Positions 8,435 to 17,132 of a stretch of DNA of 64,000 nucleotides are shown here, piece after piece. The stretch's first letter is position 1. Every line of letters begins with the position of its first letter. The notes beneath the pieces were generated by a model. That model searched no databases. It was not told the origin of the DNA and saw only the letters and a list, made by a program, of their open reading frames with translations. The stretch comes from UBA5072 sp963822145 (GTDB lineage Bacteria; Bacteroidota; Bacteroidia; Bacteroidales; UBA10428). Position numbers and translations under genes: made by a program. The DNA is taken from the NCBI GenBank assembly GCA_963822145.1, contig CAWGGG010000004.1, forward strand, positions 1,178,001 to 1,242,000, written 5' to 3'.

Positions 8435-9355
8435 TTGGACTGGACAAGGCATACAGCAGATTATAAGGCATTTCTCAAGATTGAGAAATCTTTGTCCACT
8501 AACTCCATTTATGCTTATCTCATTGACCTGGGCAAATTGATTTCTTTTTTCGAAAGCAGCGGATATGACTTGAAACCGGAAGAGGTGACTTATGCTCATC
8601 TGCGAGAATTACTGGTTTGGGCAGGTGAGTCAGGTATGAGTCCGCGCAGCCAGTCCAGAATGATTTCCGGGATAAAATCCTTTTTTAAATATCTCCTGAT
8701 TGATGAAAGGATCACCACCAATCCTGCAGAACTTTTAGAATCACCCAGGTCGGGAAGAAAACTGCCTGTGGTGCTCAGCGTATCGGAAATTGACAGGATA
8801 ATAGGGGCAATAGATCTGAGCCGGGAGGAGGGTCACCGGAATAAAGCCATCATCGAGACATTGTACAGCTGTGGTCTGAGGGTGTCCGAGCTGATTGACC
8901 TGCGAATAACCCATCTTTTTTTCAACGAGGGATTCATCAGGGTAACCGGCAAGGGAAGCAAAGAAAGACTGGTGCCAATCAGTGGAACGGCCATCCATGA
9001 AATTGAAAATTACCTGAATCATTACAGGGACCGGCTTACACCCCGTAAAGGGTCTGAAAACATAGTATTCCTGAACCGTCTTGGCAACAAACTGACCCGT
9101 GTTATGATCTTCACCATAGTAAAATCCCTTGCACAAAAAGCCGGTATCAGAAAGCAGATCAGTCCGCACACTTTCCGGCACTCCTTTGCCACACATCTCG
9201 TGGAAGGAGGAGCAGATCTGAGGGCCGTTCAGGAGATGCTGGGCCATGAATCCATTCTCACTACAGAAATCTACACGCACCTGAACCGGGAATACCTGAG
9301 GGAGGTGATCATACAGTTTCATCCAAGGTCGGTTAAAAAACCGGGAGGAAAGTAA
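8435..9355 (+). CDS. xerD: XerD-type tyrosine recombinase
   Basis: A 306-residue site-specific recombinase, probably one half of the XerCD/dif chromosome-dimer resolution pair. The N-terminal SAM-like core-binding domain is at about 1-85 (KAFLKIEKSLSTNSIYAYL). All catalytic residues of the C-terminal domain are visible: Arg in SCGLRVSELI, Lys in VTGKGSKERLVPI, His and Arg in SPHTFRHSFATHL, His in LGHESI, and the Tyr nucleophile in TEIYTHLNREYL. The frame has no ATG near the conserved start. The TTG at 8435 gives the usual XerD length, while the longer frame back to 8291 is antisense to the start of pyk. Nothing around it suggests a mobile element. Confidence 0.9.
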   Translation: MDWTRHTADYKAFLKIEKSLSTNSIYAYLIDLGKLISFFESSGYDLKPEEVTYAHLRELLVWAGESGMSPRSQSRMISGIKSFFKYLLIDERITTNPAELLESPRSGRKLPVVLSVSEIDRIIGAIDLSREEGHRNKAIIETLYSCGLRVSELIDLRITHLFFNEGFIRVTGKGSKERLVPISGTAIHEIENYLNHYRDRLTPRKGSENIVFLNRLGNKLTRVMIFTIVKSLAQKAGIRKQISPHTFRHSFATHLVEGGADLRAVQEMLGHESILTTEIYTHLNREYLREVIIQFHPRSVKKPGGK

Positions 9356-9376
9356 CTACGGCAGCTAATTTTTTAT

Positions 9377-9384
9377 TAATTTTG
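9377..9384 (+). promoter_or_regulatory. -7 promoter element of ppdK
   Basis: TAATTTTG matches TAnnTTTG and lies 58 bases before the ppdK start codon. No clear -33 element is seen. Confidence 0.4.
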
Positions 9385-9442
9385 TGCTTTTCATTATTTT
9401 ATAGAATATTATTAACATATTGAAAACTAAATAAATAAAACG

Positions 9443-12169
9443 ATGTCGAACATTAAACGCGTATACAAATTCGGGGCAAAGAAAGCCGAAGGTAAAGCAG
9501 ATATGAAGAATCTACTGGGTGGCAAAGGTGCCAACCTGGCCGAAATGTGTCTGTTAGGATTGCCTGTACCAGCTGGTTTTACGATCACCACAGAGGTTTG
9601 TACGGAATATTACACAAACAATTGCCAGTTGCCGGCTGAACTGATGCCCGAAGTATGGGCCGCTATGAAAGAGACTGAGGTAGCCATGGGTATGAAATAT
9701 GGTGATCCTGAAAATGCCCTGCTGGTATCCTGCAGGTCCGGTGCCCGCAGTTCCATGCCCGGAATGATGGACACGGTACTGAATATCGGTTTGTGTTCTG
9801 CCACCATTCCCGGTGTCATTAAGAAGACCAACAACCCACGTTTTGTCTGGGATTCTTACCGTCGTTTAATTATGATGTATGCTGACGTTGTAATGGAAAA
9901 AGCTGAAGGACTTGAACCGTCTGACGGCAAAGGTATCCGTAAACAACTGGATGACATGCTGGACGAATACAAGCATAAAAAAGGATTGAAATCTGATACA
10001 GATCTGTCCGCTGATGATCTGAAACTACTTGCCGAAGATTTCAAGAAACGTGTTCATCAGTCGCTTGGACAGCCATTCCCTGATGATGCCAAGGCCCAGC
10101 TTGAAGGCGGTATCAAGGCCGTGTTCAAGAGCTGGAACGGTAAAAAAGCTGTTTCCTATCGTCGTATTGAAGGTATTCCTGACGAATGGGGAACCGCCGT
10201 AAACGTTCAGGCAATGGTTTTTGGAAATATGGGTGACACTTCGGCTACCGGTGTAGCCTTTACACGAAACCCTGCCACCGGTGAAAATATATTCTATGGC
10301 GAATGGCTCATCAATGCACAGGGAGAAGACGTAGTTGCCGGTATCCGTACCCCGAACCCGCTGAACAACGACACCAAAAACGAACAGAACCAGCACCTGA
10401 AGAGCATGCAGGAAGCCATGCCTAAGACTTATAAAGAATTGTGGGACATCCGTAATATCCTGGAAAAATCGTTCCATGATATGCTGGATATTGAATTTAC
10501 CATTCAGGAAGACAAACTTTACATGCTGCAGTGCCGTGCCGGAAAACGCACCGGTACAGCAGCCCTCAACATGGCCATGGATATGCTTAAGGAAGGTCTG
10601 ATCGATGAGAAAAAAGCGGTTACACGTGTTGATCCTGCACAGCTGGATGAGCTGCTCCACCCCATTTGTGATCCGGCAGTTGAAAAGAAGGTAAATCCTA
10701 TTGTAAAAGGCCTGCCTGCAGGACCCGGTGCTGCAGTCGGCAAGATTGTTTTTACTGCAGAAGACGCCGTTGCCTGGCACAGGAAGGGGGAAAAGGTGAT
10801 CCTGCTTCGTGAAGAGACCAATCCGGAAGATGTTGAAGGCATGCGCGCAGCAGAAGGTATTTTAACTGCACGCGGTGGAATGACTTCCCATGCAGCCCTG
10901 GTTGCCCGTGGATGGGGTAAATGCTGTATCGTTGGTGCAGGTCACCTCCATGTTGATGTGGCCGGTAAGAAAGTTAAGGTAGCCGGTACCGATATCGTGC
11001 TGAAAGAGGGTGATCTTGTGACGATGAACGGTACCAAGGGAAATGTTTACCTCGGTGCCTTAAAGCTGATGGACGCCACTGAGAATCCAAGATTCAAGGA
11101 TTTCATGAAGCTGGTTGATAAATTTCGCAAAATGGGTGTACGCACCAATGCGGATACACCGGCCGATGCAAGAATTGCCCGGGAATATGGCGCTGAAGGA
11201 ATTGGACTTTTCCGCACGGAACATATGTTTTACGGTGAAGGTTCCGATCAGCCCCTCTTCCTCCTCAGAAAAATGATTCTCAGCGAAGGCCTGGAAGAAC
11301 GCAAAGTTGCCCTGAATGAGCTCTTCGCCTATGTGAAAAAAGACATAAAGGCTACCCTCGAGGCCATGGACGGACTTCCGGTGACATTCCGCCTCCTTGA
11401 TCCTCCATTGCACGAATTCGTCCCCCAGAGTCCTGATAAACAAGCCGAACTTGCAAAAGCGCTTGGAATATCTGTAGCCGCCGTCTCAAAACGAGGTGAA
11501 TCGCTTCATGAGTCCAATCCGATGATGGGCCACCGTGGTGTTCGTCTTGGCGTTACCTATCCTGAGGTGACTGAAATGCAGGTTCGTGCGATATTTGAAT
11601 CTGCCGTTGAGCTGAAGAAGGAAGGCAAAGATCCGCATCCGGAAATTATGGTTCCGGTTACCTGCGATGTATCCGAACTTGACTTTACCAAGAAAATTAC
11701 CGATAAGGTTTATGAAGAGGTATGTGCGAAATTTGGTGTAAAGAGCATCGAATATAAATACGGCACCATGATTGAAATCCCGCGTGCCTGTCTGCTCGCC
11801 GACAAAATGGCAAAATCATCTGAGTTCTTCTCCTTTGGAACCAATGATCTCACCCAGATGTCCTTTGGTTTCAGCCGTGATGATATTGGTGGATTCCTGC
11901 ATCATTACCTTGATTACAAAATTCTCGCAGCAGATCCGTTCCAGACCATTGATCAGGATGGCGTCGGCCAGTTGATCCAAATGGCAGTTGACAAAGGCCG
12001 TGCCACCCGTCCCGATTTGAAGGTCGGAATATGCGGTGAGCAGGGCGGTGACCCGGCCTCCGTTGAGTTCTGCTTCAAGGCAGGATTAACCTATGTGAGT
12101 TGTTCGCCTTTCCGCGTTCCGATTGCACGTCTGGCTGCAGCCCAGGCATTTATAAAAGCCTCAAAATAG
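9443..12169 (+). CDS. ppdK: Pyruvate, phosphate dikinase
   Basis: A 908-residue enzyme reversibly converting PEP, AMP and PPi to pyruvate, ATP and Pi. An N-terminal ATP-grasp domain (LLGGKGANLAEM, VSCRSGARSSMPGMMDTVLN) is followed by the phosphohistidine swivel domain with the catalytic His in GGMTSHAALVARGWGKCCIV. The C-terminal PEP/pyruvate barrel follows (EGIGLFRTEHMF, GTMIEIPRACLLAD, FFSFGTNDLTQM, GICGEQGGDP). Length and domain order are standard. In anaerobic Bacteroidota it usually works with pyruvate kinase in PPi-linked glycolysis. It ends just before a strong terminator and is probably monocistronic. Confidence 0.97.
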   Translation: MSNIKRVYKFGAKKAEGKADMKNLLGGKGANLAEMCLLGLPVPAGFTITTEVCTEYYTNNCQLPAELMPEVWAAMKETEVAMGMKYGDPENALLVSCRSGARSSMPGMMDTVLNIGLCSATIPGVIKKTNNPRFVWDSYRRLIMMYADVVMEKAEGLEPSDGKGIRKQLDDMLDEYKHKKGLKSDTDLSADDLKLLAEDFKKRVHQSLGQPFPDDAKAQLEGGIKAVFKSWNGKKAVSYRRIEGIPDEWGTAVNVQAMVFGNMGDTSATGVAFTRNPATGENIFYGEWLINAQGEDVVAGIRTPNPLNNDTKNEQNQHLKSMQEAMPKTYKELWDIRNILEKSFHDMLDIEFTIQEDKLYMLQCRAGKRTGTAALNMAMDMLKEGLIDEKKAVTRVDPAQLDELLHPICDPAVEKKVNPIVKGLPAGPGAAVGKIVFTAEDAVAWHRKGEKVILLREETNPEDVEGMRAAEGILTARGGMTSHAALVARGWGKCCIVGAGHLHVDVAGKKVKVAGTDIVLKEGDLVTMNGTKGNVYLGALKLMDATENPRFKDFMKLVDKFRKMGVRTNADTPADARIAREYGAEGIGLFRTEHMFYGEGSDQPLFLLRKMILSEGLEERKVALNELFAYVKKDIKATLEAMDGLPVTFRLLDPPLHEFVPQSPDKQAELAKALGISVAAVSKRGESLHESNPMMGHRGVRLGVTYPEVTEMQVRAIFESAVELKKEGKDPHPEIMVPVTCDVSELDFTKKITDKVYEEVCAKFGVKSIEYKYGTMIEIPRACLLADKMAKSSEFFSFGTNDLTQMSFGFSRDDIGGFLHHYLDYKILAADPFQTIDQDGVGQLIQMAVDKGRATRPDLKVGICGEQGGDPASVEFCFKAGLTYVSCSPFRVPIARLAAAQAFIKASK

Positions 12170-12189
12170 TTGTTTTTCCTTTTTTTTAA

Positions 12190-12223
12190 GCCGCCTGCTT
12201 AATTACCAGGCGGCTTTTTTTTT
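12190..12223 (+). terminator. Rho-independent terminator of ppdK
   Basis: A perfect 8-bp stem GCCGCCTG/CAGGCGGC (12190-12197 and 12207-12214) with a 9-base loop is followed by nine Ts. Confidence 0.9.
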
Positions 12224-12236
12224 ACAGCAAAACTTT

Positions 12237-12244
12237 TATCTTTG
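12237..12244 (+). promoter_or_regulatory. -7 promoter element of pckA
   Basis: TATCTTTG fits TAnnTTTG and stands 40 bases before the pckA ATG, just after the ppdK terminator. The -33 position falls within the T-tract, so no -33 element is recognisable. Confidence 0.5.
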
Positions 12245-12283
12245 TGGCAATGACCCCAGTAATAATCTTAAACAATTGACCAG

Positions 12284-13885
12284 ATGAGCTTCATCAGCCC
12301 AACGACCTTGGCCAAGTACGGCATCAGCAACGTTAAGGAAGTAATTTACAATCCTTCCTACCAGAATCTGTACAACTTTGAAACCGATCCCAGCCTTGAA
12401 GGATTTGAAAAAGGAGTTCAAACCAATACCGGAGCAGTGGCTGTTAAAACAGGGATTTTTACCGGTAGATCTCCCAAAGACAAGTATTTTGTAAAAGATT
12501 CCGTTTCTGAAAACACTATATGGTGGGACGGCGTTATTAACCGGCCTGTTAATCAGGATGTTTGGTCTCATTGCAAAGGATTGGTAATGAATAAACTGTC
12601 TGATTCAAAAAGATTGTACGTAGTGGATGCCTTCTGTGGAACGAATGCCAACAGCCGCTTGAAGGTCCGTTTCATTATGGAAGTGGCCTGGCAAGCTCAT
12701 TTTGTCACCAACATGTTCATCAGGCCCTCTCATGATGAGCTGGCCCATTTCGGTGAACCTGATTTCGTGGTATTTAATGGTTCCAAGGTTACGAATCCGA
12801 AGTGGAAGGAACAGGGATTAAACTCCGATGTCTTTGTACTTTTCAACCTTACTGAGAAACTTGCTGTTATTGGTGGTACCTGGTACGGTGGAGAGATGAA
12901 AAAGGGAATATTCAGCATGATGAACTATTACCTGCCTTTACGCGGCATGGCTTCGATGCATTGTTCAGCCAACGTGGGAGAAAAAGGTGATGTTGCTTTG
13001 TTTTTCGGCCTTTCAGGAACCGGTAAAACCACCCTTTCAGCTGATCCCAAACGTTACCTGATCGGTGATGATGAACATGGCTGGGATGACCAGGGTATTT
13101 TCAATTTCGAAGGGGGCTGCTATGCTAAAACCATCAATCTGAGCAAGGAAAATGAACCGGATATCTATAATGCGATCCAGCGGAATGCCCTGTTGGAGAA
13201 TGTCACTGTTCGGGAAGATGGATCGGTTGATTTCGCAGATTGTTCCATTACAGAAAATACCAGGGTCTCTTATCCTATATACCACATCAATAAAATTTTT
13301 CTTCCATCCAAGGCAGGACATGCTACCAGGATCATCTACCTTTCAGCTGATGCATTTGGTGTGCTGCCGCCGGTGTCCATACTCGACCGCAGTCAGGCCC
13401 AGTATCATTTCCTGTGCGGGTATACATCCAAGCTTGCCGGCACTGAGCGCGGCATAACTGAACCGGTGCCCTCTTTCTCTCCTGCATTTGGTGAAGCATT
13501 TCTTACCCTGCATCCGACTTACTATGCCACTGAGCTGGTAAGAAAAATGGATGCCCATAAGGCCAAAGCTTACCTGGTCAATACCGGGTGGAACGGTACC
13601 GGTAAAAGGATCTCCATTAAAGAAACCAGGGCTATTATTGATGCTATTCTGGATGGCTCCATTGAGAAGGCCCCTACAGCACACATCCCGTTCCTTAACC
13701 TGACCATACCGGTAAGTCTGCCCAATGTCTCTTCCGGCATTCTCGATCCGCGCGATACCTATACTGATAAAGCATTGTGGGAAAAGAAAGCAAAGGACCT
13801 TTCTGCCAGGTACATCAAATACTTTGAACAGTATATGGATACCCCGGCCGGGAAAGCGCTGATTGCTTCAGGTCCCAGCATTTGA
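12284..13885 (+). CDS. pckA: Phosphoenolpyruvate carboxykinase (ATP)
   Basis: A 533-residue ATP-type PEP carboxykinase interconverting oxaloacetate and PEP. The kinase-1a P-loop GLSGTGKTTLSADPKR and the metal-binding segment GDDEHGWDD are present, as are FTGRSPKDKYFVKD near the N-terminus and the arginine-containing substrate segment IYHINKIF. Length is standard. In fermentative Bacteroidota the enzyme usually runs in the carboxylating direction toward succinate. It has its own -7 element and terminator and sits downstream of ppdK. Confidence 0.97.
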   Translation: MSFISPTTLAKYGISNVKEVIYNPSYQNLYNFETDPSLEGFEKGVQTNTGAVAVKTGIFTGRSPKDKYFVKDSVSENTIWWDGVINRPVNQDVWSHCKGLVMNKLSDSKRLYVVDAFCGTNANSRLKVRFIMEVAWQAHFVTNMFIRPSHDELAHFGEPDFVVFNGSKVTNPKWKEQGLNSDVFVLFNLTEKLAVIGGTWYGGEMKKGIFSMMNYYLPLRGMASMHCSANVGEKGDVALFFGLSGTGKTTLSADPKRYLIGDDEHGWDDQGIFNFEGGCYAKTINLSKENEPDIYNAIQRNALLENVTVREDGSVDFADCSITENTRVSYPIYHINKIFLPSKAGHATRIIYLSADAFGVLPPVSILDRSQAQYHFLCGYTSKLAGTERGITEPVPSFSPAFGEAFLTLHPTYYATELVRKMDAHKAKAYLVNTGWNGTGKRISIKETRAIIDAILDGSIEKAPTAHIPFLNLTIPVSLPNVSSGILDPRDTYTDKALWEKKAKDLSARYIKYFEQYMDTPAGKALIASGPSI

Positions 13886-13890
13886 GTATT

Positions 13891-13934
13891 TGCAAAAGCA
13901 TCTGTTCCTTTGAAACCGATGCTTCTGCATTTTT
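13891..13934 (+). terminator. Terminator of pckA
   Basis: A 12-bp stem with one mismatch (13891-13902 against 13918-13929) is followed by five Ts, six bases after the pckA stop codon. Confidence 0.75.
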
Positions 13935-13962
13935 ATGCTCAAAAAAATAGGTATTTATACTG

Positions 13963-13993
13963 TTGTTGTGTATTCAGATAATGCCTATCTTTG
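13963..13993 (+). promoter_or_regulatory. Promoter of plsY
   Basis: TTG at 13963-13965, a 20-base spacer and TATCTTTG at 13986-13993 match the Bacteroidota -33/-7 arrangement. The plsY ATG follows at 14020. Confidence 0.6.
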
Positions 13994-14019
13994 TCGCCCA
14001 ATATCTATTAAAGTTCTTA

Positions 14020-14688
14020 ATGCATATTGTTTATAATATTGGCATTCTTGTTGTTGCCTATCTAATTGGATCCATTCCCACTTCTGTCTGGATTGGAAAA
14101 TCATTTTTCGGTATTGATATCAGGGAGCATGGCAGCCATAATGCCGGTTCCACCAATGCCATGAGAATACTCGGATGGAAAGCTGGTATCAGCGTGCTCT
14201 TCGTGGATATTTTTAAAGGCTGGCTTGCTGTAAACCTCATCCATCTTACCAATTATTACATTCCTGAAACCGGTGATTTTATTGAATTTCAGCTGCTGTT
14301 AGGCATTGCTGCGATTGTCGGACATATTTTCCCGGTTTATGTCGGTTTTCGCGGAGGCAAGGGGGTTGCCACGTTATTCGGCCTTGTTCTGGCCATTAAC
14401 CCTGAACCTACCCTGATCTGCACAGGTGTTTTTATCATAACCCTGATATTGTCCAAGTATGTTTCCCTGAGTTCCATGGTTGCGGCATTTGCTTTCCCAA
14501 TCATGGTGATATTCGTTTTTAAGACAACCACGCCGTCTCTCGTGCTGTTCTCACTGATCATTGCGGTACTCTTGCTCTTTACCCACCAGAAAAACATTGA
14601 AAGACTGATCAGAAAAGAAGAAAAGAAGGTGCTTTTCCTTATGAGCAAAAGAAGACGTGAATTGGAACGGTTGAAACAATCGGCCTGA
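14020..14688 (+). CDS. plsY: Glycerol-3-phosphate acyltransferase PlsY
   Basis: A 222-residue polytopic membrane enzyme that transfers the acyl group from acyl-phosphate to glycerol-3-phosphate, the first step of phosphatidic acid synthesis. The three PlsY motifs are visible: GSIPTSVWIGK with HGSHNAGSTNAMRILG, the glycine-rich GHIFPVYVGFRGGKGVATLFG, and a later hydrophobic segment with SKYVSLSSM. The start at 14020 places the first helix (YNIGILVVAYLIGSIPTS) at the N-terminus and lies after a good promoter; an in-frame ATG at 13963 would overlap the -33 element. The C-terminal tail is basic. The gene converges with cdaA. Confidence 0.95.
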   Translation: MHIVYNIGILVVAYLIGSIPTSVWIGKSFFGIDIREHGSHNAGSTNAMRILGWKAGISVLFVDIFKGWLAVNLIHLTNYYIPETGDFIEFQLLLGIAAIVGHIFPVYVGFRGGKGVATLFGLVLAINPEPTLICTGVFIITLILSKYVSLSSMVAAFAFPIMVIFVFKTTTPSLVLFSLIIAVLLLFTHQKNIERLIRKEEKKVLFLMSKRRRELERLKQSA

Positions 14689-14701
14689 TCCTATACCTGA
14701 A

Positions 14702-15496
14702 TTACTTCTTCCTGAAGAATTCGTCCTCCAGTCGCTTATGGAGTGTTTTAATATCTACCGGTAAAAGGGAACCTGCCTCAGACAGTGATATTCCGCCTGT
14801 TTCTTCAGAGATGATAATGACCAGGGCGTCGGTTTGCTCAGTAAGACCCACTCCTGCCCTATGCCTTAATCCGTAATGTTCGGGGATTTCAAAGTTGTCT
14901 GATACCGGCAGAATGCAGCAGGCTGCCCGGATCTTGTCATTAAGAATTATAACTGCACCATCATGCAGGGGGCCTGTTTTGTTGAAAATAGATTCCAGTA
15001 AACGGCTGGTTGTGCGGGCATCAAGAATATCGCCGGTTCCTGCATAGGCATCCAGCATTGAATTGCGCTGCAAAACGATAAGGGCTCCTACCCGGTCTTT
15101 CGACATATTAACGCAGGCCTTGATAATACCGTTGATGTTCATCTGAGGCAGTCCAGTGCTGATTTTGGAGAAAAAATTATCTATGGAAATCCCCGCTTTG
15201 GGCAAATACCGTGCACTGAACATGATCAGGAACCTTCTCAGTTCCGGTTGGAAAACCACGATGATGGCAATGGCTCCGACACCAATGATCTGGCCCAGTA
15301 TGCTTCCCAGCAGCACCATATTATCCTTTACCAATAACCAGACCACATAGAAAGTAATGATCGTTACAAATATATAGGTGGCGATACTGCCTTTGATGAG
15401 CATGTAAATCTGGTACATCAAAAAGGCCACCAGGAGGATATCGATGACATCCAGAATTCTGACATGGATAAAAACAGGGAACATAACAAACTGCAT
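14702..15496 (-). CDS. cdaA: Diadenylate cyclase CdaA
   Basis: A 264-residue membrane-bound c-di-AMP synthase. Three N-terminal transmembrane helices (about 8-85) precede the DAC domain. The catalytic motifs are GPLHDGAVIILNDKI (DGA) and GLRHRAGVGLTEQTDALVII (RHR). C-di-AMP controls osmolyte and potassium balance and wall homeostasis. It begins 28 bases after folP ends and is probably in one operon with it. No YbbR-like regulator gene follows, in contrast to Firmicutes. Confidence 0.95.
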   Translation of the reverse strand: MQFVMFPVFIHVRILDVIDILLVAFLMYQIYMLIKGSIATYIFVTIITFYVVWLLVKDNMVLLGSILGQIIGVGAIAIIVVFQPELRRFLIMFSARYLPKAGISIDNFFSKISTGLPQMNINGIIKACVNMSKDRVGALIVLQRNSMLDAYAGTGDILDARTTSRLLESIFNKTGPLHDGAVIILNDKIRAACCILPVSDNFEIPEHYGLRHRAGVGLTEQTDALVIIISEETGGISLSEAGSLLPVDIKTLHKRLEDEFFRKK

Positions 15497-15524
15497 TTCA
15501 GGCCAAGAACAAAATTACTATTTT

Positions 15525-16403
15525 TTATCCGAAAATTTCAGTTGCTTCCTGGTATAATGAAAATAACCGGATGGCCTCCACGGCCTCCTTGACGTCATGT
15601 ACCCGCAGTAACCTGGCTCCATTGTTAAGCGCAAGTGTATTCAATACCGTGGTTCCGTTCAGAGCTTCCCCGGGCGCGACCTGCAATGATTTATATATCA
15701 TGGATTTGCGCGACAAGCCAACCATGATGGGATGACCCAGCGCAGCAAACAACCTGAGTTCATGCAGGAGCAGGTAATTATGTCTGAGGGTTTTCCCAAA
15801 GCCAAATCCCGGGTCAATGATGAGATCTGTAATGCCGGTTTTCTGTGCAAGGCTAATCCTCTGCGCAAAATAAGCCAGCAATTCCCTGGTAATATCTTCG
15901 TATTCAGGATTTATCTGCATAGTCTGAGGTATTCCCTGCATATGCATCATAATGAATGGGACTTTCAATGTTGCAGCCGTCGGCAACATCCTTTCATCAA
16001 GCTGTCCGGATGAAATATCGTTTATGATTGCCGTTCCGAGATGCACTACCGCATATTCTGCAACAGATGCTCTGAAAGTATCCACAGACAGAATAATATC
16101 CGGAAAACTTTCCCGTATGGGTATCAGCGCACGTTTTAACCGCTCCATTTCTTCTTCGGGGCTCACAAACGCTGCTCCGGGCCGGGTGGAACAGGCTCCT
16201 ACATCTATAATATCTGCGCCCTCGGACAACATGGTGGAGACCCTTTTTACAATTTCCTTTTCATGGAGGAATTTTCCTCCGTCATAAAACGAATCCGGTG
16301 TAATATTGAGGATACCCATTACCCTGGGAACCGAAAAATCAATCAACCGGCCACCGCAGTTAATGGTTCGTTTTATTGAAAATAATGTATCTTTAGGATT
16401 CAT
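15525..16403 (-). CDS. folP: Dihydropteroate synthase
   Basis: A 292-residue TIM-barrel enzyme of folate synthesis that joins p-aminobenzoate to hydroxymethyl-dihydropterin pyrophosphate. The pterin and sulfonamide-site loops are clear: RVMGILNITPDSFYDGGKF, IIDVGACSTRPGA, SVDTFRASVAEYAV, DPGFGFGKTLRHNYLLL and VGLSRKSMI. The start at 16403 (MNPKDTLFS) is chosen; the frame is open upstream to 16550 but would overlap the start of tmk on the other strand. The start codons of folP and tmk are only about 40 bases apart, so the two genes share a divergent promoter region. Confidence 0.96.
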   Translation of the reverse strand: MNPKDTLFSIKRTINCGGRLIDFSVPRVMGILNITPDSFYDGGKFLHEKEIVKRVSTMLSEGADIIDVGACSTRPGAAFVSPEEEMERLKRALIPIRESFPDIILSVDTFRASVAEYAVVHLGTAIINDISSGQLDERMLPTAATLKVPFIMMHMQGIPQTMQINPEYEDITRELLAYFAQRISLAQKTGITDLIIDPGFGFGKTLRHNYLLLHELRLFAALGHPIMVGLSRKSMIYKSLQVAPGEALNGTTVLNTLALNNGARLLRVHDVKEAVEAIRLFSLYQEATEIFG

Positions 16404-16442
16404 TCGGATATACCTTTCGATAAAAGTAATAAAAAGATCGGC

Positions 16443-17120
16443 ATGAAGTTCCTGGTTATAGAAGGTGTTGATGGTTCGGGCAAATCCACGCAGATTAAAC
16501 TGATCATGAAACACCTGGAGGAAAAAGGCATACTTTATCGTTATGTACATTTCCCCCGCACAGATTCACCGGTATATGGGGAATTGATTGCCCGGTTTTT
16601 AAGGGGAGATTTTGGGAGTTTGCAGGCTGTTGATCCTTACCTGGTGGCTTTGATGTATGCCGGCGACCGCATGGATGCTGCCACTACCATCCGGGATTGG
16701 CTCCGGCAGGGCTACCTGGTGTTGCTCGACCGGTATGTGTATTCCAATATCGCTTTTCAGTGTGCCAAGCTATACGGACAGGAAGAACAGGAAAGGTTAA
16801 GGGATTGGATCCTGGAACTGGAGTACAACTATAATAAGATTCCCAAACCCGATCTGAATGTTTTACTGGATGTGCCATTTTCCTTTACCCGGAATAAATT
16901 GTCGGGTGGCAGAACAGGTAGTGAGCGGGACTATCTTATGGGTCAGCGGGATATCCATGAAGAGGATCTTGATTTCCAGAAAAGGGTTCGCAACATGTAT
17001 CTTTGGCAGGCACAGACATTCAGCGATCTGAAAATCATCAACTGTACGGACGGCAATGGAGATATGCATCCTCCTACCGTCATTTTCTCCAAAATTCTGA
17101 GTGAAACCGACCTTATATAA
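16443..17120 (+). CDS. tmk: Thymidylate kinase
   Basis: A 225-residue kinase converting dTMP to dTDP. The P-loop is EGVDGSGKSTQI. The TMP-binding segment with the DR motif includes HFPRTDSPVYGELI and LLDRYVYSNIAFQ. A lid region with several basic residues follows (KLSGGRTGSERDY). Length is slightly above the bacterial average. The stop is 12 bases before the DoxX-like gene, which suggests one transcript. Confidence 0.95.
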   Translation: MKFLVIEGVDGSGKSTQIKLIMKHLEEKGILYRYVHFPRTDSPVYGELIARFLRGDFGSLQAVDPYLVALMYAGDRMDAATTIRDWLRQGYLVLLDRYVYSNIAFQCAKLYGQEEQERLRDWILELEYNYNKIPKPDLNVLLDVPFSFTRNKLSGGRTGSERDYLMGQRDIHEEDLDFQKRVRNMYLWQAQTFSDLKIINCTDGNGDMHPPTVIFSKILSETDLI

Positions 17121-17132
17121 CCTTTGACTGTT

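Noticed and set aside
8741..9322. A 193-codon open frame antisense to xerD
   Set aside because: The opposite strand encodes all recombinase catalytic residues; the antisense product has no recognisable features.
8435..9355. Phage or element integrase
   Set aside because: Length and motifs fit a housekeeping XerD, and the neighbours are metabolic genes with no att-like repeats.
10025..10780. A 251-codon open frame antisense to ppdK
   Set aside because: It is the mirror of a strongly conserved gene, is cysteine- and histidine-rich in the way of antisense translation, and has no family resemblance.
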